A DNA stretch of 22,564 bases, from assembly GCA_964421815.1 (NCBI GenBank), contig CAYQYT010000021.1, positions 1-22,564 of the forward strand. Direction: 5' to 3'. Shown here piece after piece: positions 1 to 7,168 of the stretch; the stretch's first letter is position 1, and every line of letters begins with the position of its first letter. The notes under the pieces are model-generated. The model was not told where the DNA came from and ran no database searches. It worked only from the letters and a program-made list of their open reading frames with translations. Position numbers and translations under genes: made by a program. This DNA comes from DTU089 sp964421815. Its GTDB lineage: Bacteria; Bacillota; Clostridia; Oscillospirales; Acutalibacteraceae.

Positions 1-72
1 ACCCACTACTTTTTTTGAATCTCGGATTCTTTCAGACTGTTTTTTTACAGACCCTAATTCTATACAAGAAGA

Positions 73-1989
73 TTAAACACGAGTGATTTCGCTGTTAAGC
101 TCTTCAAGTCCAATCATAAGAGCGGATGCAACGTTTTTACCGAGAGAAATAAGTTCGTGATAATGGTTAACGGGATCACCCATTGTGTAGTCATTATCGG
201 GAACAACATAACCGATTGCATCATTCATAAGACCGAAGCACTTAATGTCGTCGTTACTGAAGATTGTACAAGCGGGGTTTGCGGAGAATGCTGTTGCGGT
301 AACGGAGTTTGAAGCTACTAATGATGCACCTTTAGGAGCAATAAGATCCTGGCAAATTTCACCGGGTAAGAAAACAGTTTTAAACTGGTTACCCATTTCC
401 ATATAACCGATCTCGGTAATTGTAGCGTATGAGCCGTCATCCTTTTGAATAACAACATAATTTGCGAGATTAAGTTTGCCAACCGCTTCAATAAGAGCAT
501 TGGAAACGGGAACTTCAACCTGTCTTATAAGGAGATTAAGGAATGCATCAACAATTTTTTCCTCGGGTATTACATCATTACCTTCGGCATCCTTATTCCA
601 ATTCTCGTACCAAATTGTATATTGATCATTATTAACATTTTCGGCAATTTCATCTGCACAGTTGAGCATGGGATCGGCTTCAACCTGTTCTTTTGTAAGA
701 GTAAGAGCGAGAGCCATTCTTGCAAGTTCAAAACCATATCTCATGGACTGTTCAACTCTCTGTTCGGTGGGGATACCGTCACCTGAAGCAGATCTGTTCA
801 TATAAATACCGGCGAGAGCACCCTGGAAGAACATAAAGTTGTAACCTGCGTCTTCAAGGAATTTACCGCAATAGAAAAGGTAGTCACCGCTGATTTCTCT
901 ACCGGAGTTGGTAGATGTGGGAAGACCGGCAACATCGGGATGAGCGGCAATGTTGAGCATCATTGTGGGTGTTTCCACAGTTGTATCGTCGCCATCATCA
1001 TCGGGGATGAAAATAAATCTTGAAATATCGGTCATGGCAACCTTTTTCTCACCGGTGTAAACTTCCTCATTCTTTTCGTTTATTTCGTAAATCATTTCAC
1101 CGGCAGAAGGACGGTTTTTGTTATTGAAATAATCCTGTCCGATATCTTTTTCTGTGTATGTAAGTACACCGGGTTTTAAATCCGCGTAAGCCGCCATAAG
1201 AGCATCGGCAACTTTTTCTTTAAGGAAAGCCATATAAGCGGGGTTAGTACCTTGAACGAGTTCCTCGTCGGAACCTGTGCCGTTTACAACACCGTTGTGT
1301 GCAATTTTGTAAAGAACCTTTGTCCAAAGACCCTCTGTATCAATACAGCTATGGGTGTGAGTTGAAGAAACGTTGATTGCTTTGATATTGTTAGCCGCTG
1401 CAAAGTCAGCAAGAAGGGCACGGATATCTTTAATATCGGCATTTGTAATACCAATGCAGTCAACGGTTGCAAACAAAGCCGTACCTGCATCAGTACCGTC
1501 GTTAATAGCAACGCAACGAACTTTCATATCGTCCTTGCCGATACCCGGGATTTCTGCGATACCCTCAACAACGTTTGAAAATCCGTTTTCAATGGCGATA
1601 TAACCGCCGATATAATATGTACCGTTGCTGTAATCGTTGGGGATAAGGCTTGCATTTGAATAACCGAGATTCCATTTTGCATCCGGTTTTGCAGAAGTAC
1701 GGAATTCAGTACCCATACCTTCATAGAAGTTTGCGGCGGCTTTAATGTTTGCATCATCTGGGGGAACAAAACCGGGACCGTCGTCAAACAGACCTGAGAA
1801 AAGGTTAAGTATAAAATTCATCAATGTCTCAAGGATGTCACTAAAAATAACACCAATGGGATCTTCGCTGTCGCTGCTTATAATCGGGTAAGCACTGCTG
1901 GCACCGGCTGTTACTGCGCCAAAAGATGCAAATGCAAGAGTCAGCGAAAGAATAACAGCGATGATTTTTGTTAATCTTCTGTTTTTCAT
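73..1989 (-). CDS. Secreted neutral/alkaline ceramidase-like protein
   Basis: The 638-residue product starts with a signal peptide: basic KNRR, a hydrophobic stretch at about 9-28, and an Ala-rich cleavage region near 28-32. The rest resembles the neutral/alkaline ceramidase N-terminal domain, a family that cleaves the amide bond of ceramide with a zinc centre. Family motifs are visible: THTHS (H211, H213), AAHP (H350), LPGE (E544) and a C-terminal Tyr (Y594), which by eye match the two His, Glu and Tyr zinc ligands of characterised ceramidases. The segment that normally carries the catalytic serine (GDVSP-like) reads AGIYMN at 393-398, so the nucleophile seems absent. The function may therefore be another amidase or hydrolase activity, or none. 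The start is supported by AAGGAG nine bases upstream (1999-2004). It is transcribed away from the neighbouring anchored protein gene. The family is fairly secure; the substrate is unknown. Confidence 0.8.
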   Translation of the reverse strand: MKNRRLTKIIAVILSLTLAFASFGAVTAGASSAYPIISSDSEDPIGVIFSDILETLMNFILNLFSGLFDDGPGFVPPDDANIKAAANFYEGMGTEFRTSAKPDAKWNLGYSNASLIPNDYSNGTYYIGGYIAIENGFSNVVEGIAEIPGIGKDDMKVRCVAINDGTDAGTALFATVDCIGITNADIKDIRALLADFAAANNIKAINVSSTHTHSCIDTEGLWTKVLYKIAHNGVVNGTGSDEELVQGTNPAYMAFLKEKVADALMAAYADLKPGVLTYTEKDIGQDYFNNKNRPSAGEMIYEINEKNEEVYTGEKKVAMTDISRFIFIPDDDGDDTTVETPTMMLNIAAHPDVAGLPTSTNSGREISGDYLFYCGKFLEDAGYNFMFFQGALAGIYMNRSASGDGIPTEQRVEQSMRYGFELARMALALTLTKEQVEADPMLNCADEIAENVNNDQYTIWYENWNKDAEGNDVIPEEKIVDAFLNLLIRQVEVPVSNALIEAVGKLNLANYVVIQKDDGSYATITEIGYMEMGNQFKTVFLPGEICQDLIAPKGASLVASNSVTATAFSANPACTIFSNDDIKCFGLMNDAIGYVVPDNDYTMGDPVNHYHELISLGKNVASALMIGLEELNSEITRV

Positions 1990-2042
1990 GATTGTAATCT
2001 CCTTCTATATCGCCTTTATTTAAACGATATTATTTATACAAT

Positions 2043-2071
2043 ATTTTATAATATATTCACCCTGTTTTCAA
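2043..2071 (-). promoter_or_regulatory. Promoter for the ceramidase-like gene
   Basis: On the minus strand, TTGAAA (2066-2071) and TAAAAT (2043-2048) are separated by exactly 17 bases, a good sigma-A-type match. Transcription would start near 2036, leaving a leader of about 46 bases with AAGGAG in front of the ATG. Confidence 0.65.
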
Positions 2072-2167
2072 CCATCAATATTGCTAAATTACCACCGCCT
2101 ATTTTACTATATTTGCACAAAAAAATTAAATAGGAGTATTAAAATACAACTTGCTCACTTTTTTGTA

Positions 2168-2196
2168 TTGACTTTTTGAGAAAAATTATGTAAAAT
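2168..2196 (+). promoter_or_regulatory. Promoter for the Thr-rich anchored protein gene
   Basis: TTGACT (2168-2173) and TAAAAT (2191-2196) are separated by 17 bases, about 37 bases before the ATG. It faces away from the ceramidase-like promoter. About 95 bases of AT-rich DNA lie between the two -35 boxes and could hold operators, but no clear palindrome was seen. Confidence 0.65.
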
Positions 2197-2233
2197 GATT
2201 TAGAACAAATAGGTATCAAGGGGGATAATTTTT

Positions 2234-3427
2234 ATGAAAGGTTTAGACGTATCTAACAGCAGACTGAAAAAGGTTATTGCGATTGTTCTTGCAACAATTA
2301 TTGTTGTAGGCATTGTTTCCAGTTCTGCTATAAAACTCGTTGCTGCTACATACTATATGCAGACAAAACGTAAATTGACTACGAACAGTGCTTTTGTCAA
2401 TAAAGTTATTGATGCTGTTGTTGATGACGACAATGTTGCAGGTCCGGCTCCTACCGAGCCCGATACAACTGCTCCCGCAACTACAGCTCCCGCTACAACG
2501 GAAGCACCCACAACTACTACTGAGGCTCCTACCGAGCCCGAAACTTCCGAAGCTCCCGCAGGTGACGAAAGTACAACTGCTGCAACAACTGCCGCAGGTT
2601 CAAGTGGTGGCGCAAGTGATATTATCGGTACAATCACGGGCTTGTTGGGCGGAATTGACATTGGCGGTATGGTTGGCGGCCTTGGTGATTTAATCGGTGG
2701 TGTTACAACACCGGAATCTACAACTACCACCGAATCCACAACCGAATCCGCTGAATCCATCGCACAGAAAAAAGATGTTCTCACAAAGTATAATGTTGTT
2801 GTTCAGTATGCAAAGAAAATCGGCAAACCCGCTTTTACTAAGGTAACATACAGAACCTTTGATAAAGGCTTTACCGATGCACTTCTTTTCCATAGTGTGC
2901 AGTCTGCTAACCCAGATTACTTCGTTTCCAAAGAAAATGCAGAGGCGGCTCCCATTGTTGTTGCCGGCGGTACTGCAACAACCGAACTTCTTATCAATAA
3001 TGAGAATTATGCCGGTATGCTTGCTACGGCTGATGCTGCAGATGCTATAAAATCAGCTACAAGTGTTAAACTTGAGGACGGTACACAGAAAATAACAATA
3101 ACGTTGCGTGATGAAGTGGATCCTGCAGTTACGGCTCCTGATGCTAAAAAAGCGGCAAGTTTTACAAGTGCAATGTTCCCTGTAATTTCAAGTGATGATT
3201 TCGCGAACATGGTTCGTGCAGGTCTTAAAATTGCAACAATTTCTTCATCAAGTATAACTTATAAAGATTGCACCGTTGAACTGATTTTCAATCCTGTTCT
3301 TAACAGAATTGTTTCAATTAAGCAAACAACTACCTATGTTGGCTCTGTAAAGGCTTCAATTCTTTCTGCAAAGGGAACAGTTACCGAAGTTTCCGAGTAC
3401 AGAGACTTTGATTACGGCATTTTATAA
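2234..3427 (+). CDS. Membrane-anchored protein with Thr/Pro-rich linker, unknown function
   Basis: I do not recognise a known family. The 397-residue product has a basic N-terminus and one hydrophobic segment (about 14-38) that can act as a signal anchor. A Thr/Pro/Glu/Ala-rich low-complexity linker follows (about 68-123), then a Gly/Ile/Leu-rich stretch (about 124-157) rich in GG pairs, a second Thr/Ser/Glu linker (about 158-174), and a C-terminal region of about 220 residues with alternating hydrophobic residues that looks folded and beta-rich. No LPXTG sorting signal is present. The layout suggests an extracytoplasmic domain held off the membrane by a flexible, possibly glycosylated linker. 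AAGGGGGA just upstream supports this start. It has its own promoter and terminator, so it is probably monocistronic. The protein call is solid; the role is unknown. Confidence 0.8.
   Translation: MKGLDVSNSRLKKVIAIVLATIIVVGIVSSSAIKLVAATYYMQTKRKLTTNSAFVNKVIDAVVDDDNVAGPAPTEPDTTAPATTAPATTEAPTTTTEAPTEPETSEAPAGDESTTAATTAAGSSGGASDIIGTITGLLGGIDIGGMVGGLGDLIGGVTTPESTTTTESTTESAESIAQKKDVLTKYNVVVQYAKKIGKPAFTKVTYRTFDKGFTDALLFHSVQSANPDYFVSKENAEAAPIVVAGGTATTELLINNENYAGMLATADAADAIKSATSVKLEDGTQKITITLRDEVDPAVTAPDAKKAASFTSAMFPVISSDDFANMVRAGLKIATISSSSITYKDCTVELIFNPVLNRIVSIKQTTTYVGSVKASILSAKGTVTEVSEYRDFDYGIL
2446..2541 (+). repeat. 18-bp direct repeat within Thr/Pro linker
   Basis: The same 18 bases, beginning GGCTCCTACC, occur at 2446-2463 and 2524-2541. 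The copies are 78 bases (26 codons) apart and in frame, each encoding APTEP-type sequence. Such in-frame repeats can change linker length by slippage or recombination without breaking the gene. Confidence 0.75.
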
Positions 3428-3444
3428 AATTAATAATAAGTTTT

Positions 3445-3479
3445 GGAGAACAGGTGAAAACTTGTTCTCCTTTTTTTTT
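3445..3479 (+). terminator. Rho-independent terminator after the anchored protein gene
   Basis: An 11-bp stem (3445-3455 with 3460-3470, one G-U pair) closes a GAAA tetraloop and is followed by nine T. It lies 17 bases after the stop codon and separates this gene from the nusB operon. Confidence 0.9.
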
Positions 3480-3485
3480 ATTTAC

Positions 3486-3514
3486 TTGATAAATAAAAGT
3501 ACTTGTGATATAAT
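3486..3514 (+). promoter_or_regulatory. Promoter of the nusB-upp operon
   Basis: TTGATA (3486-3491), a 17-base spacer and a perfect TATAAT (3509-3514) preceded by TGA (extended -10). It lies immediately after the upstream terminator and about 30 bases before the nusB start region. It is the only strong promoter seen for the following 10.8 kb of co-directional genes. Confidence 0.75.
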
Positions 3515-3550
3515 TTTAAATTGATAAATTCTAATCTAAGGGTGGTACTT

Positions 3551-3943
3551 ATGACAAGACGTGAGGCGAGAGAACAGGCTTTTATTGTGCTGTTTGAAAA
3601 GATTTTTAATTACGAAACACCTATTTCTGAAATTGTTGAGTCTGCTAAAGAAGCAGACTTAATAAAAATTAATGGTTTTGCAGAAAATATTTTGGTAGCC
3701 GTTGAAACAAACGCAGAGGAAATTGACAACTTAATCGGGAACAATACACAGGAGTGGACAATTTCAAGATTACCCAAAGTATCTCTTGCAATATTGCGCC
3801 TTGCGGTTGCGGAAATTAAATATATTGATGAAGTTCCCAACGGTGTTGCGGTTAATGAAGCGGTTGAACTTGCAAAAAAATACGGAACACATGAAGATGC
3901 CGCTTTTATAAACGGTGTTCTCGGAACTATTGCTAAAGCATAA
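3551..3943 (+). CDS. nusB: Transcription antitermination factor NusB
   Basis: This is a 130-residue, all-helical RNA-binding protein that joins NusE/S10 on boxA in rRNA antitermination. Family marks are the N-terminal RREAREQAFIVLFE, the central ISRLPKVSLAILRLAVAEI (about 71-89) and the C-terminal PNGVAVNEAVELAKKYG...FINGVLG (about 96-125). The length is normal for NusB. I chose the ATG at 3551 because AAGGGTGG sits at 3538-3545 and the protein then begins at the conserved TRREAREQ. An in-frame ATG at 3521 would add ten residues but lies too close to the predicted transcription start. It is the first gene of the operon, and its stop is one base from the next start. Confidence 0.95.
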   Translation: MTRREAREQAFIVLFEKIFNYETPISEIVESAKEADLIKINGFAENILVAVETNAEEIDNLIGNNTQEWTISRLPKVSLAILRLAVAEIKYIDEVPNGVAVNEAVELAKKYGTHEDAAFINGVLGTIAKA

Positions 3944-3944
3944 T

Positions 3945-4865
3945 ATGAGCGGATTTTTAGGTTTCGATACAAGCAATTATACGACTTCTGTTGCGATTTT
4001 TGACAAGGGAAGCGTTATGCAGGAGAAACGTCTTTTACCCGTAAAAGAAGGGGAAAGGGGAATAAGACAAAGTGACGCGGTTTTTCATCATACTAAAGCA
4101 TATTCCGAATTATTGGAAAAACTCTTGTCACGTTTTCCGGGAAAAATTTCTGCAGTGGGCGCTTCTGTGACCCCAACAACTCAAGAGGGATCGTATATGC
4201 CTTGCTTTTTGGTGGGTGAAAATGCTGCAAAAACAGTCGCAACGGCGTTAAACGTGCCTTTTTACAAGTTTTCACATCAGCAGGGGCATATAGCCGCTGC
4301 GTTGTTTTCCTCGGGACGCACGGATTTAATTTATAAACGCTTTTTTGCTTTCCATGTGTCCGGGGGAACAACGGATTTAGTTTTGTGTGAACCGGATGAA
4401 AGCGAAATTTTGAAAATCACCCCCGTTTCCTGTTCAAGTGATCTAAAATCCGGACAGGCAGTTGATCGTATCGGTGTAAAAATGGGAATACCTTTTCCTG
4501 CCGGTGCGGGCTTGGAAGTTCTGGCACAGAAATCAGAGAAAAACTTTAAAAATAAAATCAAACTTCAAGACGGGAACTGCTCCCTGTCCGGCTTGGAAAA
4601 TAAATGCCTGAAAATGCTTGAGGACGGAGTATCAAAAGAAGACACCGCAAAATTTTTGCTGTGTTACATTGCGGACACGGTTTCTGCCATGACTGAATAT
4701 GCATTGCAAAAATACGGCGATTTACCCGTAGTATTTGCAGGTGGTGTAATGTCCGATAAAATTATAAAAGATATTATTACCTCACGGTTTGATGCCGCTT
4801 TTGCACAACCGGAGTTTTCCTGCGACAATGCCGCGGGGATTGCTTACCTTACATCTTTGAAATAA
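3945..4865 (+). CDS. TsaD/Gcp-family protein (peptidase M22-like paralogue)
   Basis: The 306-residue product belongs to the TsaD/Kae1/Gcp family of the ASKHA fold. True TsaD helps make the t6A modification of tRNA. Seen here: an N-terminal LGFDTSNYTTSVA, a metal-binding HxxxH (H111, H115, in FSHQQGHIAAAL), a nucleotide-binding SGGTTDL (139-145) and a C-terminal CDNAAGIA with D294. It is about 30 residues shorter than standard TsaD and diverges around the HxxxH motif (HQQGH rather than MEGH). I therefore take it as a Clostridia-type paralogue rather than the essential t6A enzyme, which should lie elsewhere. The ATG at 3945 follows the nusB stop after one base, suggesting translational coupling. 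The family is sure; the function is uncertain. Confidence 0.85.
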   Translation: MSGFLGFDTSNYTTSVAIFDKGSVMQEKRLLPVKEGERGIRQSDAVFHHTKAYSELLEKLLSRFPGKISAVGASVTPTTQEGSYMPCFLVGENAAKTVATALNVPFYKFSHQQGHIAAALFSSGRTDLIYKRFFAFHVSGGTTDLVLCEPDESEILKITPVSCSSDLKSGQAVDRIGVKMGIPFPAGAGLEVLAQKSEKNFKNKIKLQDGNCSLSGLENKCLKMLEDGVSKEDTAKFLLCYIADTVSAMTEYALQKYGDLPVVFAGGVMSDKIIKDIITSRFDAAFAQPEFSCDNAAGIAYLTSLK

Positions 4866-4878
4866 TACGGAGAGATAT

Positions 4879-6087
4879 ATGTACACACCCAAACCAACTG
4901 TTTACAGCATCTCACAATTAAATAATTATGTTAAGGGTCTTCTTGATAAGGATGAAAATCTTGTACACGTTTTTGTTACCGGGGAGATTTCAAACTTCAA
5001 AGCCCATTATAGCGGTCATCTGTATATGACAGTTAAAGATGAAATGTCTTCAATTAAGGCGGTTATGTTCGCGGGTAACGCAAGTAAGTTAAAATTTTTG
5101 CCCGAAAACGGTATGAAGATTTTGGCTTTGGGTACGGTTTCCCTGTTTACTCGGGACGGCTCATATCAACTTTATATTACCGATATGCAACCTGACGGCG
5201 CAGGAGCGTTGAATATAGCTTTTGAGCAATTGAAAAAGAAACTTGAAGGGGAGGGTTTGTTTAAACAGGAACATAAAAAGCCCATTCCCCGTTTTCCCCA
5301 AAGAGTCGGTGTTGTCACATCTGCAACGGGTGCCGCCGTTCAAGATATTTTTAATGTTTTAAAAAGGCGATATCCTGCCGCACAGGTTGTATTAAGACCC
5401 TGTCAGGTTCAGGGGGACGGAGCGGCGGAAGATATTGCAAAAGCCATATATGAATTTAACAGATTAAAGGGTGCCGATGTGCTTATTGTAGGTCGTGGCG
5501 GCGGTTCCGTTGAGGATTTGTGGGCATTTAACGAAGAAGTGCTTGCACGTGCGGTCTTTGCCTCGGAAATACCTGTTATTTCCGCAGTGGGTCATGAAAC
5601 AGATTACACAATATGCGACTTCGTTGCAGATTTGAGAGCCCCCACACCCTCCGCGGCGGCGGAATGTGCCGTGCCTGATAAACTTGAACTTGAAACCCGT
5701 TTAATATCTGTAAAACAACATATCTATTCCCTTACAAAAAACAGAGTGGATATGGAGCGAAAAAGAATTGATTTAATAGAGAAAAATGCTGTTTTACGCG
5801 ACCCCTTATTCAGTATTAACGAAACTAAACGGGAACTTGTGTATATTGCAGAAAAACTGTCGTCCTTGATGAATTCGGAACTTGAAAAAAATAAATCCTG
5901 TATTTCGGCAATGGCGGGAAAACTTGATGCTTTGAGTCCTTTGAGGGTTATTTCCCGCGGATATGCCCTTGTTGAGAAAAACGGCAAGCCCGTTACTAAA
6001 ACTTCCGATTTACAAAAAGAAGACTGTGTCTGCGTTAAACTTTCGGACGGCTCATTTACTGCAAATGTTAAGGAGATTGGAGATTAA
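4879..6087 (+). CDS. xseA: Exodeoxyribonuclease VII large subunit
   Basis: This is the catalytic subunit (402 residues) of exonuclease VII, which degrades single-stranded DNA in repair in complex with many XseB copies. It shows an N-terminal OB fold (about 6-105, starting YSISQLNNYVK), then the nuclease domain with GVVTSATGAAVQDI (about 144-157), VGRGGGSVEDLWAFNEE (204-220) and VGHETDYTICDFVADLRAPTPSAAAE (237-262). A charged helical region follows (about 265-355) before a short C-terminal beta segment. GGAGAG at 4869-4874 fits the ATG. The length is within the family range, on the short side. xseB follows after two bases, as expected for a complex. Confidence 0.97.
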   Translation: MYTPKPTVYSISQLNNYVKGLLDKDENLVHVFVTGEISNFKAHYSGHLYMTVKDEMSSIKAVMFAGNASKLKFLPENGMKILALGTVSLFTRDGSYQLYITDMQPDGAGALNIAFEQLKKKLEGEGLFKQEHKKPIPRFPQRVGVVTSATGAAVQDIFNVLKRRYPAAQVVLRPCQVQGDGAAEDIAKAIYEFNRLKGADVLIVGRGGGSVEDLWAFNEEVLARAVFASEIPVISAVGHETDYTICDFVADLRAPTPSAAAECAVPDKLELETRLISVKQHIYSLTKNRVDMERKRIDLIEKNAVLRDPLFSINETKRELVYIAEKLSSLMNSELEKNKSCISAMAGKLDALSPLRVISRGYALVEKNGKPVTKTSDLQKEDCVCVKLSDGSFTANVKEIGD

Positions 6088-6089
6088 AT

Positions 6090-6287
6090 ATGAAATTTGA
6101 TTATGAAAAATCCCTGAAAAGATTGGATGAAATAGTCGCTTTGTTGGAGGAGGGCGGACAACCCCTTGAAAAAACCCTTGAACTTTTTTCGGAGGGAACA
6201 ACTCTTTTAACGGCATGTACAAAATATCTTGATAATGCTGAACAAAAAATAATCACACTTATGGGTAACGGTGACGACAATGCATGA
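6090..6287 (+). CDS. xseB: Exodeoxyribonuclease VII small subunit
   Basis: This 65-residue helical protein has the XseB pattern: FDYEKSLKRLDEIVALLEEGGQPLEKTLELFSEGTTL, then a second helix ending in ITL. It binds the coiled-coil part of XseA to form active exonuclease VII in the cytoplasm. A strong ribosome site (AGGAGATTGGAG) lies inside the end of xseA, and the ATG comes two bases after the xseA stop. The C-terminus overlaps the start of ispA by eight bases. Confidence 0.95.
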   Translation: MKFDYEKSLKRLDEIVALLEEGGQPLEKTLELFSEGTTLLTACTKYLDNAEQKIITLMGNGDDNA

Positions 6288-7164
6288 AAAAATAACGGAA
6301 TTTTCAAGTCTTTTTGAAAATGGATTATACGAATATTTTCAAGAGTATTTATCAGAATATAAATTGATTTTTGAATCAATGGAGTATAGCGTAAAAAACG
6401 GCGGTAAGAGAGTAAGACCTCTTTTGACAATGCTTTTTTGTGATGCTTGCGGCGGTGGTGTTAAATCCGCGATTCCATTTGCACAGGCAGTTGAGTTCGT
6501 TCACACCTATTCTTTAATACACGATGATTTGCCCTGTATGGATAATGATGATTATCGCAGAGGCAAACTTTCCAATCATAAGGTTTACGGAGAAGCCTTT
6601 GCCCTTTTGGCAGGGGACGGACTGTTGACGGCGGCTTTTGAACTTATTTCAAAGGGTTGCCTTGAAGGACTTTATGATAGCGAAACTGCTGTCAGCGGAG
6701 TTTCCGCCCTTTCTTCTTTGGCGGGTAGCCGCGGAATGATAGGCGGACAGGTTGTTGATTTGCTGAATGAAAACAATCCTGATGCTGATTTTGAGATTTT
6801 ACAGTTAATGGATTCCCTGAAAACAGGTGCATTGATTGAGGCGGCTTGTGTTCTCGGTTGCATTGTTGCGGGAGCGCAGGAGAAAGAAATAAATGCCGCA
6901 CGAACCTTTGCACAAAATATCGGACTTGCTTTCCAAATTAAAGATGATATTTTAGATGTTACAAGTTCCTTGGAAAAGTTGGGTAAACTTACGGGAAGCG
7001 ATACAGAAAACAATAAATCAACCTATGTTACTCTTTTGGGTGTTGAAAAATGTCAGGAATTAGTTGAAAAACTGACCAACGAGGCAATGGAAAGCCTTGA
7101 TGCATTTGCCGAAAATGAAGCACTCAAAGAATATGCACAATATTTGGCGCACAGAGAGAAATGA
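6280..7164 (+). CDS. ispA: Polyprenyl (farnesyl/geranyl) diphosphate synthase
   Basis: This short-chain trans-prenyltransferase (294 residues) condenses IPP with allylic diphosphates to give farnesyl (or geranylgeranyl) diphosphate. It shows GGKRVRP (41-47), the first Asp-rich motif DDLPCMD (82-88) and the second FQIKDDILD near 220-230; both motifs bind diphosphate through magnesium. The ATG at 6280 overlaps xseB and has GGTGA five bases upstream. A GTG at 6271 is the alternative start and would add three residues. It directly precedes dxs, so precursor supply and chain elongation are co-expressed. Product chain length cannot be fixed by eye. Confidence 0.93.
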   Translation: MHEKITEFSSLFENGLYEYFQEYLSEYKLIFESMEYSVKNGGKRVRPLLTMLFCDACGGGVKSAIPFAQAVEFVHTYSLIHDDLPCMDNDDYRRGKLSNHKVYGEAFALLAGDGLLTAAFELISKGCLEGLYDSETAVSGVSALSSLAGSRGMIGGQVVDLLNENNPDADFEILQLMDSLKTGALIEAACVLGCIVAGAQEKEINAARTFAQNIGLAFQIKDDILDVTSSLEKLGKLTGSDTENNKSTYVTLLGVEKCQELVEKLTNEAMESLDAFAENEALKEYAQYLAHREK

Positions 7165-7168
7165 TTTG

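Noticed and set aside
1..72. Search for a terminator after the ceramidase-like gene
   Set aside because: T-runs and a 5-bp stem (GAATC/GATTC) are present, but the T-tract is on the wrong side for minus-strand termination; the true end may lie outside the window.
445..786. 113-codon plus-strand open frame inside the ceramidase-like gene
   Set aside because: Asn/Ile-rich shadow of the well-supported minus-strand gene; no promoter or ribosome site.
2353..2784. 143-codon open frame on the minus strand
   Set aside because: It is antisense to the Thr/Pro/Gly-rich linker of the anchored protein; its Val/Ser/Ala-rich product mirrors that low-complexity sequence and it lacks a ribosome site.
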